A DNA stretch of 31,529 nucleotides from an uncultured Eubacteriales bacterium (GTDB lineage Bacteria > Bacillota > Clostridia > Oscillospirales > Acutalibacteraceae). Below are positions 14,976 to 23,719 of the stretch, in pieces. The number at the start of each line of letters is the position of its first letter. Positions within the stretch are counted from its first letter, which is position 1. Made by a program: the position numbers and the translations under genes. The DNA lies in the NCBI GenBank assembly GCA_934456435.1, contig CAKSHH010000020.1, positions 1 to 31,529 of the forward strand, given 5' to 3'. The notes under the pieces are model-generated. The model had not been told where the DNA came from and ran no database searches. It saw nothing but the letters and a program-made list of their open reading frames with translations.

Positions 14976-16013
14976 TTATGCAAGCTCTGCGAAGTACTTG
15001 ATTGTACGAACCATCTGGCTTGTGTAAGAGTTCTCGTTGTCGTACCAAGAAACAACCTGAACCTCATAGAGATCGTCGGCAATCTTGGAAACCATTGTCT
15101 GAGTAGCATCGAAGAGTGAGCCGAACTTCATGCCGATAACATCGGATGAAACGATAGCGTCGGTGTTGTAACCGAAGGACTCGGAAGCAGCAGCCTTCAT
15201 AGCAGCGTTGATGCCGTCAACTGTAACGTCTGCGCCCTTAACAACAGCGGTAAGAATTGTTGTTGAACCTGTCGGAACAGGAACACGCTGTGCAGAACCG
15301 ATGAGTTTGCCGTTGAGCTCAGGAATAACAAGACCGATAGCCTTAGCTGCGCCTGTTGAGTTCGGAACGATGTTAGCAGCACCTGCACGAGCACGACGAA
15401 GGTCACCCTTTCTGTGAGGACCGTCGAGAATCATCTGATCGCCTGTGTAAGCGTGGATTGTTGACATGATACCGCTCTGGATAGGAGCATAGTCGTTAAG
15501 AGCCTTAGCCATAGGAGCAAGGCAGTTTGTTGTGCAGGAAGCAGCGGAAATGATCTTGTCCTCTGAAGTAAGAGTCTTCTCGTTTACGCTGAAAACGATT
15601 GTCGGAAGATCGTTGCCTGCCGGAGCAGAAATAACAACCTTCTTAGCACCTGCATCAATATGAGCCTGAGCCTTTGCCTTTGAGCAATAGAAGCCTGTGC
15701 ACTCAAGAACAACGTCTACGCCGATCTCGCCCCAAGGAAGCTCGGCAGCGTTAGCCTTTGCATAGATTGTAAGAGTCTTGCCGTCAACTGTGATTGTGCC
15801 TGCCTCATCATCAGCAGAAACAGTGTGGAGACCCTCACCGATTCTTCCGCAGTAGCCGCCCTGAGCGGTGTCGTACTTGAGAAGCTGAGCAAGCATGCTG
15901 GGCTTTGTGAGGTCGTTGATAGCAACAACATCGTAACCCTCTGCACCAAACATCTGTCTGAATGCAAGACGACCGATACGGCCGAATCCGTTAATAGCAA
16001 CTTTTACTGACAT
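14976..16013 (-). CDS. gap: Glyceraldehyde-3-phosphate dehydrogenase (NAD)
   Basis: GAPDH oxidises glyceraldehyde-3-phosphate to 1,3-bisphosphoglycerate in glycolysis. The 345-aa protein has the NAD-binding INGFGRIGR (8-16), D34 in AINDL (favouring NAD), the catalytic C160 in SAASCTTNC and H187 in STIHAYTGDQ. I place the start at the ATG at 16013: GGAGG lies 8 nt upstream and the protein then opens MSVKVAINGFG. A longer version from 16028 would begin inside the ribosome binding site. It is monocistronic, with its own promoter and tandem terminators, apart from the pgk-tpiA-gpmI unit 6 kb away. Confidence 0.98.
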   Translation of the reverse strand: MSVKVAINGFGRIGRLAFRQMFGAEGYDVVAINDLTKPSMLAQLLKYDTAQGGYCGRIGEGLHTVSADDEAGTITVDGKTLTIYAKANAAELPWGEIGVDVVLECTGFYCSKAKAQAHIDAGAKKVVISAPAGNDLPTIVFSVNEKTLTSEDKIISAASCTTNCLAPMAKALNDYAPIQSGIMSTIHAYTGDQMILDGPHRKGDLRRARAGAANIVPNSTGAAKAIGLVIPELNGKLIGSAQRVPVPTGSTTILTAVVKGADVTVDGINAAMKAAASESFGYNTDAIVSSDVIGMKFGSLFDATQTMVSKIADDLYEVQVVSWYDNENSYTSQMVRTIKYFAELA

Positions 16014-16128
16014 TTGAATTACCTCCAAATTTTAGGAAACAGCGGCAGGGGAGGCTCGTCCGATTTCGATGAAAACGAACGAAAATCCGTCGCCGAAATT
16101 TCCTTAGTATTAATTTTTACCATTGATT

Positions 16129-16157
16129 ATTTTATAACGAAATGACAAATTATGCAA
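16129..16157 (-). promoter_or_regulatory. gap promoter
   Basis: On the minus strand TTGCAT (16157-16152) and TAAAAT (16134-16129) have a 17-nt spacer. The leader to the gap ATG is about 110 nt. The 16014-16321 stretch otherwise holds only the opposing promoter of the pseudouridine synthase gene. Confidence 0.6.
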
Positions 16158-16278
16158 GCGATTTGTTATATTTTTAACCCGTTTTTTAAACTTTTGTTAT
16201 TATGTACAAAATAAAGCGGATTATACAAAAAAACAGGATAATTCTGACTATATCTTACATAAGCTTTTGCAATTTTAC

Positions 16279-16306
16279 TTGAATAATCCGTTAGATATAG
16301 TATAAT
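16279..16306 (+). promoter_or_regulatory. Promoter of the pseudouridine synthase gene
   Basis: TTGAAT (16279-16284) and a perfect TATAAT (16301-16306) are 16 nt apart. The predicted transcript start is only about 9 nt from the ATG at 16322, giving a very short leader with GGTGA. Confidence 0.7.
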
Positions 16307-16321
16307 AACAGCGGTGATAAA

Positions 16322-17200
16322 ATGAAAAGAACCATTAAATTTACGATTCCGGCGGAGTATGACGGCAAAAAAGTCATTGCTTACCTGAGAGGTGAGGCGA
16401 AAATTTCCTGCCGATTGCTCAAAAGCCTTAAAAGAACCGAAAACGGAATCACTCTCAACGGCGAACATATCAGAACGATTGATATTCTGCATACGGGCGA
16501 TGAGCTGAAAATTGAAATTCCGTGCCCCGACAGCACGATTGAGCCGATAAATATACCGATTGATATTATTTACGAGGACGACGACCTCATAGCAATAAAC
16601 AAAGGTCCGTTCCTTGCCTGCCACCCGACGCACAACCATCAGGGCGACACTTTGGCAAATGCACTTGCTTATCATCTGAAAGAAGAGGGAAAGCAGTCTG
16701 TTTTCAGAGCCGTAGGAAGATTGGATAAAGGAACATCGGGAATAGTTATTTGCGCTTTGAACAAGCACAGTGCGGCGCAAATTCCGAAAACCGCTGAAAA
16801 AGAGTACCTTGCCGTTGTTTCGGGTAAACCCGATAAATTTGGTACGATTGATAAACCGATTTACCGTCCAGACCCGATGAAAACGCTCAGAGCAGTCGGC
16901 GAGCAGGGCGACAGGGCGGTTACTCATTGGGAAACGCTTGCGAGTGACGGGAAAAAATCACTCGTTAAAATTCGACTTGAAACGGGAAGAACTCATCAGA
17001 TAAGAGTGCATTTTGCATCGATCGGTATGCCGCTTGTCGGCGACAGTATGTACGGCACGGATGAAATGAATCTGGGACATCAGCTTCTTCATTGTGCAAG
17101 GGTGAGCTTTGTTCATCCTGTGACAGGGGAGAGAATGATTCTGGAAGCGCCGATGCCGGAGGATATGAACAGAATAGTCAAAACGCTGAACACATTATGA
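16322..17200 (+). CDS. RluA-family pseudouridine synthase
   Basis: Enzymes of this family isomerise uridine to pseudouridine in 23S rRNA or tRNA. The 292-aa protein has an N-terminal S4-like RNA-binding segment (about 14-70, with SCRLLKSLKRTENGITLNG) and the catalytic domain with GRLDKGTSG, where D135 is the catalytic Asp. RLETGRTHQIRVHFASIGMP is the second family block. It is of RluD/RluA type, but sequence alone does not fix the target uridine. The ATG at 16322 follows AGCGGTGATAAA. The next gene starts about 60 bases downstream on the same strand. Confidence 0.93.
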   Translation: MKRTIKFTIPAEYDGKKVIAYLRGEAKISCRLLKSLKRTENGITLNGEHIRTIDILHTGDELKIEIPCPDSTIEPINIPIDIIYEDDDLIAINKGPFLACHPTHNHQGDTLANALAYHLKEEGKQSVFRAVGRLDKGTSGIVICALNKHSAAQIPKTAEKEYLAVVSGKPDKFGTIDKPIYRPDPMKTLRAVGEQGDRAVTHWETLASDGKKSLVKIRLETGRTHQIRVHFASIGMPLVGDSMYGTDEMNLGHQLLHCARVSFVHPVTGERMILEAPMPEDMNRIVKTLNTL

Positions 17201-17258
17201 TGTTCGGCGTTTTAGTTTATTTGGTGAATTTTTGTCAATTATATTATCGGTGATATTT

Positions 17259-17936
17259 ATGCTTGTAACATTATCTCGTGCTTTTATTCTTTATATTTTG
17301 ATCATAATTTGCATGCGTGTAATGGGTAAACGTCAGCTTGGTGAATTACAGCCGACGGAGCTGGTTATAACGATTCTGCTTTCCGAAATTGCGGCAATTC
17401 CGATGCAGGACAACGCTCTTCCGCTAGGCAACTCCATTGTTGCCGTATTGCTTCTTGTTGCGCTTGAGGTTATCAATTCTGTCGTTGTTCTCAAGGTTCC
17501 CGGTATGAGAAGTCTGCTTCAGGGAAACTCGCTTGTCATCATCCGCGACGGTGTTATCGACCAGAAACAGATGAAGAGACTGCGTTTTACCATGGACGAT
17601 CTTTTTGACCAGCTCAGGCAGAAAGATGTGTTTGACATTTCCGACGTGCGGTACGCGATTGTCGAGACAAACGGACAGCTAAGCGTTATGCTCAAGCCCG
17701 AAAAGGAAAATGTTACCGCTGAGATGGCTGACCTGCCTAACGAGACAAAGGGACTTTTGTGCATGGTTATAAACGACGGCAAGTTTTTGAAGCGTTCGTT
17801 TAAGGAATCGGATATGGACGAAGAAAAGATTTATTCAATTCTTGAAAAAGAAAAAACAGAGCTTGATGAAGTTTTGTTTATGGTCGCCGACAAAGAGGGC
17901 AACTACACAATAGTAAAAAAGGATGAATGCAAATGA
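17259..17936 (+). CDS. DUF421 (YetF-like) membrane protein
   Basis: The family has unknown biochemical function. The protein has two to three N-terminal membrane helices and a soluble C-terminal domain. The diagnostic block MGKRQLGELQPTELV follows the first helix, then ILLSEIAAIPMQD and a second helix LVALEVINSVVVL. The soluble part includes GNSLVIIRDGVIDQKQM, typical of DUF421. I chose the ATG at 17259 (GGTGAT 5 nt upstream) because clostridial homologues begin a short way before the first helix. A TTG at 17232 would add nine residues. The stop overlaps the start of the DUF4363 gene as ATGA, so the pair is coupled. Confidence 0.88.
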   Translation: MLVTLSRAFILYILIIICMRVMGKRQLGELQPTELVITILLSEIAAIPMQDNALPLGNSIVAVLLLVALEVINSVVVLKVPGMRSLLQGNSLVIIRDGVIDQKQMKRLRFTMDDLFDQLRQKDVFDISDVRYAIVETNGQLSVMLKPEKENVTAEMADLPNETKGLLCMVINDGKFLKRSFKESDMDEEKIYSILEKEKTELDEVLFMVADKEGNYTIVKKDECK

Positions 17937-18310
17937 AAAGAGTTATTGCGGCGGTTGTGATTTTAATAATTGCTGTTGGTTCATCAATCGGCGTATATTG
18001 CGGTATAATTTCAAGAGTTGACAGCTTGCTTGAAACTGCTCGTCATACAAGAGACGATGTTGTTGAGAGCGGCGAAACGGATCAGGGGCAAACAGATGTG
18101 CTTATGAAGGAATGGGAAGACTCGGAACATTTTATGGCGGCATTTTTGCCTCACAGCGAGCTGGATGATATAGAGATCGGAATCAGAAACATTGAAAATT
18201 ATCATACGCAGAAGCTTACCGATGAATATTTGGAGGAACTGAACGGCTGTATCAACAGGCTTGAGCACATAAAGGAGAGCGAAAAGCCTTCGTTTAAAAA
18301 CATTTTCTGA
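17933..18310 (+). CDS. DUF4363-like membrane-anchored protein
   Basis: The 125-aa protein has one N-terminal membrane helix (VIAAVVILIIAVGSSIGVYC) and an extracytoplasmic helical domain with MKEWEDSEHFMAAFLPHSEL and a C-terminal LEELNGCINRLEHIKESE, matching my memory of DUF4363, which often follows DUF421 genes in clostridia. Function is unknown. The ATG at 17933 overlaps the DUF421 stop and AAGGA lies 9 nt upstream. An ATG at 17927 is too close to that site. The coupling and shared membrane location suggest the two proteins work together. Confidence 0.8.
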   Translation: MKRVIAAVVILIIAVGSSIGVYCGIISRVDSLLETARHTRDDVVESGETDQGQTDVLMKEWEDSEHFMAAFLPHSELDDIEIGIRNIENYHTQKLTDEYLEELNGCINRLEHIKESEKPSFKNIF

Positions 18311-18315
18311 CTCGG

Positions 18316-18344
18316 TTGACAGCAAAAAAACAATATGTTACAAT
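18316..18344 (+). promoter_or_regulatory. Promoter of the NfeD/SPFH pair
   Basis: TTGACA (18316-18321) and TACAAT (18339-18344) with a 17-nt spacer. It lies just after the DUF4363 stop and about 25 bp before the NfeD start. Confidence 0.8.
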
Positions 18345-18368
18345 TCAAGTACAGACGGAGGTGATCGT

Positions 18369-18800
18369 GTGCTGTGGCTATGGATTGTTCTTATTGTCGC
18401 TTTTGTTGTTATTGAAGCAGCAACGGTTCAGCTTGTTACCGTGTGGTTTGCAGTCGGCGGAATTGCCGGACTGATTGCTTACGCCGCAGGTCAGGAGCTT
18501 TGGGTACAGATTCTTTGTTTTGCAGTAGTTTCTGCGGTTGCGCTTGTTGCCACAAGACCATTGGTTAGAAAAATCACCAAGGGTCGCAAATTGCCGACAA
18601 ATGCGGACAGATACATCGGTAAAGAAGCCGTTGTTACGGAAAAAATCGAGAATGACTGTTCAACGGGTGCCGTAAGAGTCGGAGGACTTGAATGGACAGC
18701 AAGAACGGTCGGTTCGGAGGTCGCCGAAATCGGGGATAAGGTTACCGTTGAGTCCATTGAGGGCGCCAAACTTATGGTAAGTACGAAAAAGGAGAGATGA
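18369..18800 (+). CDS. NfeD-family membrane protein
   Basis: Short NfeD proteins partner with SPFH (stomatin-like) proteins in membrane microdomains. The 143-aa protein has an N-terminal pair of membrane helices (LWIVLIVAFVVIEAATVQLV and WVQILCFAVVSAVALVA) and a C-terminal OB-fold-like domain (about 80-143) with IGKEAVVTEKIENDCSTGAV and GDKVTVESIEGAKLMV. The start is GTG at 18369, preceded by GGAGGTGATC. The SPFH gene begins three bases after its stop. No serine protease domain is present, so it is the short type. Confidence 0.92.
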   Translation: MLWLWIVLIVAFVVIEAATVQLVTVWFAVGGIAGLIAYAAGQELWVQILCFAVVSAVALVATRPLVRKITKGRKLPTNADRYIGKEAVVTEKIENDCSTGAVRVGGLEWTARTVGSEVAEIGDKVTVESIEGAKLMVSTKKER

Positions 18801-18803
18801 TTT

Positions 18804-19733
18804 ATGGGTCCGGTAGGAATCGGTGTTTTAGTTTTTATAATTTTGCTTGTTGTTGCGCTGATAATTACGAACGTAAAAATTGTACCTCAGTCTAGAGCGT
18901 ATGTTGTTGAGCGTCTCGGTGCCTACAAAGAAACATGGCAGACAGGTATTCATTTTAAAATTCCGTTCTTTGAGAGAGTTGCAAGGAATGTTTCGCTGAA
19001 AGAGCAGGTTGTTGATTTCCCTCCTCAGCCCGTTATCACAAAGGATAACGTTACAATGCAGATCGACACGGTCGTTTTCTATCAGATTACCGACCCGAAG
19101 CTTTATGCCTACGGTGTCGAGAATCCGATTTCGGCAATTGAAAATCTTTCGGCAACAACGCTTCGTAATATAATCGGTGAGCTTGAGCTTGACCACACGC
19201 TCACATCGCGCGATACAATCAACGCAAAGATCAGAGGCATACTTGATGAGGCGACAGATCCGTGGGGAATCAAGGTCAATCGAGTTGAACTGAAGAATAT
19301 TCTTCCTCCTCCGGAGATTCAGGACGCCATGGAAAAGCAGATGAAAGCGGAGCGTCAGAGACGTGAAGCTATACTTCGTGCCGAGGGTGAAAAGGCGAGT
19401 AAGGTTCTTGTTGCCGAGGGTCAGAAAGAATCTCAGATTCTTGCCGCAGAAGGCGATAAGAGAGCTGCAATTCTCCATGCCGAAGCCGTCAAGGAGTCGA
19501 AAATCCGAGAGGCAGAGGGTGAAGCTGAGGCTATTCTCAAGATTCAGGAAGCCGAAGCAAAGGCGATTGAGCTTATCAACGCTTCAAATCCGGGCGACGG
19601 ATACATTAAAATAAAGAGCCTTGAAGCATTTGCCAAGGCTGCCGACGGACAGGCAACAAAGATTATTGTACCTTCCGAAATCCAGGGCGTTGCCGGCCTC
19701 GCCAACGGCGTTGTGGAGACAATGAAGAAGTAA
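18804..19733 (+). CDS. SPFH/Band 7 (stomatin-like, QmcA-type) protein
   Basis: SPFH proteins form membrane-bound oligomers that organise lipid domains and often regulate proteases. The 309-aa protein has one N-terminal helix (about 5-25), then the Band 7 domain with VPQSRAYVVERLGAYK, NVTMQIDTVVFYQITDP and RDTINAKIRGILDEATDPWG. The C-terminal half is a long charged coiled coil (AERQRREAILRAEGEK, repeated AEG-K units). GGAGAG lies 8-9 nt before the ATG at 18804. It forms an operon with the NfeD gene, a widely conserved pair, and ends before the terminator at 19748. Confidence 0.95.
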   Translation: MGPVGIGVLVFIILLVVALIITNVKIVPQSRAYVVERLGAYKETWQTGIHFKIPFFERVARNVSLKEQVVDFPPQPVITKDNVTMQIDTVVFYQITDPKLYAYGVENPISAIENLSATTLRNIIGELELDHTLTSRDTINAKIRGILDEATDPWGIKVNRVELKNILPPPEIQDAMEKQMKAERQRREAILRAEGEKASKVLVAEGQKESQILAAEGDKRAAILHAEAVKESKIREAEGEAEAILKIQEAEAKAIELINASNPGDGYIKIKSLEAFAKAADGQATKIIVPSEIQGVAGLANGVVETMKK

Positions 19734-19747
19734 AAAAACATAAACGA

Positions 19748-19796
19748 AACAGACTTGTTAAAGTTTTGATGCTTTAACAAGTCTGTTGTTTTATTT
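19748..19796. terminator. Bidirectional terminator between SPFH gene and gpmI
   Basis: AACAGACTTGTTAAAG pairs perfectly with CTTTAACAAGTCTGTT around an 8-base loop, followed on the plus strand by GTTTTATTT. The minus strand is also T-rich after the stem, so it can serve both convergent units. Confidence 0.9.
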
Positions 19797-19805
19797 AATT
19801 CAAAT

Positions 19806-21323
19806 TCAGTCTTTTATCATTGACTCGCCGGTCATTTCTTTGGGCTGGGGGAGACCCATGATCTGAAGCATTGTCGGAGCGAGGTCGCAAAGTTTACCTG
19901 TTTCCTTGAGCTCACAGTCATAACCTACAACGCAGAGCGGAACCGGATTGGTTGAATGCGGTGTGAACGGCTTGCCGTCGTCGCCGATCATTTTATCGGC
20001 GTTGCCGTGGTCGGCAGTAATGAGAACTGCGCCGCCCATGCTCAGAGCCGCATCGCAAACTCTGCCTACGCACTCGTCAACAGCTTCAACAGCCTTGACA
20101 GCCGCCTCAAATACGCCTGTGTGACCGACCATGTCGCAGTTAGCAAAGTTGAGGATAACAACATCATACTTATCTGACTTGATCTGCTCGCAGACTGCGT
20201 CGCAAACCTCATAAGCGCTCATTTCGGGCTTGAGGTCGAAGGTCGGAACATCGGGGGAGTGAATAAGGATTCTGTCCTCACCCTTGAAGGTCTTTTCCTC
20301 GCCGCCGTTGAAGAAGAATGTAACGTGAGCATATTTCTGTGTCTCGGCGATTCTGAGCTGTGTCTTGCCCTGTGAAGCAAGGTACTCGCCCATAGTCATT
20401 TTAAGCTCTTCCGGCGGGAAAGCAACGCTGACATTCGGCATTGTCTCGTCGTACTGAGTCATGCAAACATAAGTGAGCGGGAAAAAGCCGTTCTTTCTCT
20501 CAAAGCCGTCGAATTTCTCGTCAACAAACGTTCTTGTGATCTGGCGTGCACGGTCGGGGCGGAAATTGAAGAATACAACGCTGTCGTTAGCCTTGATCAT
20601 ACCGTTCTTGTTGATAACGGTCGGAACGATAAATTCGTCGGTAACACCGTTTGCGTATGACTCATTCATGCTGTCAATCGCGCAGTCTGCCTGAATGCCC
20701 TCGCCGTAAACCATTGCGGCGTAAGCCTTTTCGACTCTGTCCCAAGCAAAGTCACGGTCCATTGCATAGTAACGACCCATAACGGTTGCAATTTCACCCA
20801 CGCCGAGTTCCTTTGTCTTAGCGTAAACGTCCTTGATGAAGCCGACGCCCGAAGTTACGGAAACGTCGCGTCCGTCCATAATGCAATGAATGTAAACCTT
20901 GTCAAGGCCTTCACGCTTTGCCATTTCAAGCAAGCCGTAAAGGTGCTCAATGTGGCTGTGAACACCGCCGTCGGAAAGAAGTCCTACAAGGTGGAGTGCT
21001 GTGCCGTTCTTCTTGCAGTTTTTGCAAGCATTGAGGAGAGCTTCATTCTTGAAGAAATCGCCGTCCTGTATGGACTTGGAAATCTTAACGAGCATCTGAT
21101 AAACAACACGTCCTGCGCCGATGTTTGTATGACCTACTTCGCTGTTACCCATCTGGCCGTCAGGAAGACCTACGTCAAGTCCCGAAGCGCCGATAGCGGT
21201 ACAGGGATTTTCTTTAAAAAGTTTTGTAAGATTGGGAGTATTTGCGGCCTCAATGGCATTTCCTTTTGCGCCGGGATTGATTCCGAAGCCGTCCATGATA
21301 CATAATACAACCGGTCTTTTCAT
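19806..21323 (-). CDS. gpmI: 2,3-bisphosphoglycerate-independent phosphoglycerate mutase
   Basis: GpmI interconverts 3- and 2-phosphoglycerate using two manganese ions and a phosphoserine intermediate. The 505-aa protein has D11 in MDGFG as a metal ligand and the catalytic S61 in GQMGNSEVGHTNIGAGR; TADHGNADKM near the C-terminus supplies further ligands. The length matches the family. The ATG at 21323 is preceded by GTGGTGATTTATT. It is the third gene after pgk and tpiA, separated from tpiA by about 170 bases with stem-loops. No enolase gene follows; the unit ends at the convergent terminator at 19748-19796. Confidence 0.97.
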   Translation of the reverse strand: MKRPVVLCIMDGFGINPGAKGNAIEAANTPNLTKLFKENPCTAIGASGLDVGLPDGQMGNSEVGHTNIGAGRVVYQMLVKISKSIQDGDFFKNEALLNACKNCKKNGTALHLVGLLSDGGVHSHIEHLYGLLEMAKREGLDKVYIHCIMDGRDVSVTSGVGFIKDVYAKTKELGVGEIATVMGRYYAMDRDFAWDRVEKAYAAMVYGEGIQADCAIDSMNESYANGVTDEFIVPTVINKNGMIKANDSVVFFNFRPDRARQITRTFVDEKFDGFERKNGFFPLTYVCMTQYDETMPNVSVAFPPEELKMTMGEYLASQGKTQLRIAETQKYAHVTFFFNGGEEKTFKGEDRILIHSPDVPTFDLKPEMSAYEVCDAVCEQIKSDKYDVVILNFANCDMVGHTGVFEAAVKAVEAVDECVGRVCDAALSMGGAVLITADHGNADKMIGDDGKPFTPHSTNPVPLCVVGYDCELKETGKLCDLAPTMLQIMGLPQPKEMTGESMIKD

Positions 21324-21395
21324 AATAAATCACCACTTTCAAAATCAGAGGACTGCCGCATTCAGCGCAGACCAAAGAGCTCAAGTCTCTTTTAA

Positions 21396-21447
21396 GCGTT
21401 TTTACACTCTCGCAGTATCTGTATACAGCTTCGGTGTAAGAAAACGC
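21396..21447 (-). other. Stem-loop in the tpiA-gpmI spacer
   Basis: GCGTTTT-TACAC pairs with GTGTA-(AG)-AAAACGC, twelve pairs with a two-base bulge, around a loop of about 26 bases. A second small hairpin (AAAGAG/CTCTTT) lies nearby at about 21374-21392. There is no T-run, so these are more likely RNA processing or stability elements, or attenuating structures, than terminators. Confidence 0.5.
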
Positions 21448-21496
21448 TTTCTGCATCAAAATGCGTCAGTCCCGCGAAAAATATATCCGATAGAAA

Positions 21497-22264
21497 TTAT
21501 TTACTTGCTGCCTTAACAATAGCCGCAAAGTCGGGAGCCTTGAGAGATGCGCCGCCGATAAGACCGCCGTCAACATCCTCCTTGCCGAGAAGCTCGTCTG
21601 CGTTCTTGGCGTTCATTGATCCGCCGTACTGAACAACAAACTTGTCTGCAGCTTCCTTGTCATAAAGCTCGGCTATAAGCTCACGGATAGCCTTGCAGAC
21701 CTCCTCAGCCTGTTCGGCTGTTGCTGTCTTGCCTGTTCCGATAGCCCATACCGGCTCGTATGCGATGATGATTCTGTCAAGCTCTTCTTTGCTTACGCCT
21801 GCAAGAGCAATTTTAACCTGAGAGGAAACAACCTCCATTGTGATGTTCTGCTCACGCTGCTCAAGATACTCGCCGACGCAAAGAATTACTGTCATACCGT
21901 TGTCAAGAGCTGCTCTTGTACGGTCGTGAACGGTAACGTCTGTGTCGCCGAAGTATGTTCTTCTCTCGCTGTGGCCTGTGATAACGATATCAACGCCGCA
22001 AGCCTTGAGCATCTCTGCGGAAACCTCGCCTGTGAAAGCGCCGCTCTTTGCCCAATGGCAGTTTTCTGCACCGATTTTGATGTTTGAACCCTTAGCTGCT
22101 TCAAGAGCGGCGAAAAGGTCAACGTAGGGGACGCAGCAAACTACGTCACAGTCTGCGTCAGCAACAAGAGGCTTGATCTCGTTGATGAGTGCGGTTGTCT
22201 CTGCGGGAGTTTTATTCATTTTCCAGTTACCTGCGATAACTGCTTTACGAAGTGATTTGTTCAT
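21497..22264 (-). CDS. tpiA: Triosephosphate isomerase
   Basis: TpiA interconverts dihydroxyacetone phosphate and glyceraldehyde-3-phosphate. The 255-aa TIM barrel has N13 and K15 in AGNWKMN, the catalytic H98 in ITGHSERRTYFG and the base E170 in IAYEPVWAIGTGKTAT. The phosphate loop GGSMNAKNADELL and GGLIGGASLKAPDF are intact. GGAGGTAGTTAAA precedes the ATG at 22264. It begins 15 bases after the pgk stop and is co-transcribed with it. Confidence 0.98.
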   Translation of the reverse strand: MNKSLRKAVIAGNWKMNKTPAETTALINEIKPLVADADCDVVCCVPYVDLFAALEAAKGSNIKIGAENCHWAKSGAFTGEVSAEMLKACGVDIVITGHSERRTYFGDTDVTVHDRTRAALDNGMTVILCVGEYLEQREQNITMEVVSSQVKIALAGVSKEELDRIIIAYEPVWAIGTGKTATAEQAEEVCKAIRELIAELYDKEAADKFVVQYGGSMNAKNADELLGKEDVDGGLIGGASLKAPDFAAIVKAASK

Positions 22265-22279
22265 TTTAACTACCTCCGA

Positions 22280-23470
22280 TTATTTGTCATTGAGAGCTGC
22301 GATGCCCGGAAGCTCCTTGCCCTCAAGAAATTCAAGTGAAGCGCCGCCGCCGGTTGAGATGTGAGACATCTTGTCGGCAAAGCCAAGCTTCTGAACTGCT
22401 GCAGCAGAGTCGCCGCCGCCGATGATTGAGATAGCGCCTGATTCTGCAACAGCCGTTGCAACAGCGATTGTGCCGGCAGCAAAGTTATCCCACTCGGAAA
22501 CGCCCATAGGTCCGTTCCAGATTACGGTTCCGCTACCCTTGATAGCGTCAGCAAAGAGTGCCTGTGTCTTAGGACCGATGTCAAGACCCATCCAGCCATC
22601 GGGAATGATGTCGCTGTCAATTACCATAGCCTCTGTGTCGGGCTTGTACTCTTTACCTACCTTATTGTCAACCGGAATAAGGAACTTAACGCCCTTCTCC
22701 TTAGCTGTGTTCATCATGTTCAAAGCATCTTCGATTCTGTCTTCCTCAAGAAGAGAGTTACCGATGCTGTAACCGAGAGCCTTCATGAATGTATAAGCCA
22801 TACCGCCGCCGACGATGATTGTGTCGCACTTGTCGAGGAGGTTTGTGATAACGCCGATCTTGTCGGAAACCTTAGCTCCGCCGAGAATTGCAACGAGCGG
22901 ACGCTTCGGGTTAGCAAGTGCACCGCCGATGAACTCGATTTCCTTTTGGATGAGGTAACCGCAAACAGCGGGAAGATAATCTGCAACACCTGTTGTTGAG
23001 CTGTGAGCTCTGTGAGCAGAACCGAATGCGTCGTTTACAAAGACATCTGCAAGAGAAGCAAGCTTCTTTGAAAACTCAGGATCGTTCTTTGTCTCTTCCT
23101 TGTGGAAACGAACGTTCTCAAGGAGCATTACGTCGCCGTCCTGAAGTGAAGCGGCGAGTGACTGTGCGCTTTCGCCGACAACGTCCTTTGCCATCTTAAC
23201 TTCCTTGCCGAGGAGCTCGGAAAGGCGAGCGGCAACGGGAGCAAGAGAAAATTCGGGATTGAACTCTCCCTTAGGTCTGCCGAGATGTGAGCAAAGAATA
23301 ACCTTTGCATTGTGGTCGATGAGATATTTGATTGTCGGGAGCGATGCAACAATACGCTTGTCGCTTGTGATAACGCCGTCCTTGAGAGGAACATTGAAGT
23401 CGCAGCGAACAAGAACTTTCTTGCCGTTTACGTCAATATCCTCAACAGTCTTTTTGTTAAGAGCTTCCAT
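22280..23470 (-). CDS. pgk: Phosphoglycerate kinase
   Basis: Pgk transfers phosphate from 1,3-bisphosphoglycerate to ADP, giving ATP and 3-phosphoglycerate. The 396-aa two-domain protein has the N-terminal substrate block VLVRCDFNVPLKDG, SHLGRPKGE, and the nucleotide-domain motifs LGGAKVSDKIGVI, WNGPMGVSEWDNFAAGT and GGGDSAAAV. The length is typical. AAGGAAG precedes the ATG at 23470 and a promoter lies at 23546-23518. It heads pgk-tpiA-gpmI. Its product is also the substrate of SerA, whose gene is in the divergent serC-serA unit. Confidence 0.98.
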   Translation of the reverse strand: MEALNKKTVEDIDVNGKKVLVRCDFNVPLKDGVITSDKRIVASLPTIKYLIDHNAKVILCSHLGRPKGEFNPEFSLAPVAARLSELLGKEVKMAKDVVGESAQSLAASLQDGDVMLLENVRFHKEETKNDPEFSKKLASLADVFVNDAFGSAHRAHSSTTGVADYLPAVCGYLIQKEIEFIGGALANPKRPLVAILGGAKVSDKIGVITNLLDKCDTIIVGGGMAYTFMKALGYSIGNSLLEEDRIEDALNMMNTAKEKGVKFLIPVDNKVGKEYKPDTEAMVIDSDIIPDGWMGLDIGPKTQALFADAIKGSGTVIWNGPMGVSEWDNFAAGTIAVATAVAESGAISIIGGGDSAAAVQKLGFADKMSHISTGGGASLEFLEGKELPGIAALNDK

Positions 23471-23517
23471 TATTGATCTTCCTTTCAGAAAATTGTATTT
23501 TATTTTTTATCCGTCCT

Positions 23518-23546
23518 ATTCTATAACAAATCGGAAGATTTTTCAA
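23518..23546 (-). promoter_or_regulatory. pgk promoter
   Basis: On the minus strand TTGAAA (23546-23541) and TAGAAT (23523-23518) with a 17-nt spacer. It is divergent from the serC promoter about 130 bp away. The 23471-23775 stretch has no gene. Confidence 0.65.
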
Positions 23547-23672
23547 GTACCAATAGCCAAAATTTTAACAATATATCAGTATATACATAAAATTAGCATA
23601 TTTTTTTCTTTTATTCACCATTTTGTTCAAAGAGGGAATAAAACAATTTAAAATTATACAAACAAAACATAG

Positions 23673-23701
23673 TTGACAAAGAATTAACATAAAGGTATAA
23701 T
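23673..23701 (+). promoter_or_regulatory. serC promoter
   Basis: Perfect TTGACA (23673-23678) and TATAAT (23696-23701) with an ideal 17-nt spacer, about 75 bp before the serC ATG. Confidence 0.9.
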
Positions 23702-23719
23702 ATTTCAGTAAATATTAAA

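Noticed and set aside
16166..16927. 253-codon minus-strand ORF opposite the pseudouridine synthase
   Set aside because: The plus-strand gene has clear motifs, a promoter and a ribosome binding site; the minus frame has low-complexity content and no recognised domain.
18828..19478. 216-codon minus-strand ORF opposite the SPFH gene
   Set aside because: It is antisense to a well-supported Band 7 gene and has no motif or ribosome binding site.
21250..21459. 69-codon minus ORF with a CAECGSPL Cys motif in the tpiA-gpmI spacer
   Set aside because: It overlaps the gpmI start by over 70 bases and has no good ribosome binding site; a single CxxC pair is weak evidence.
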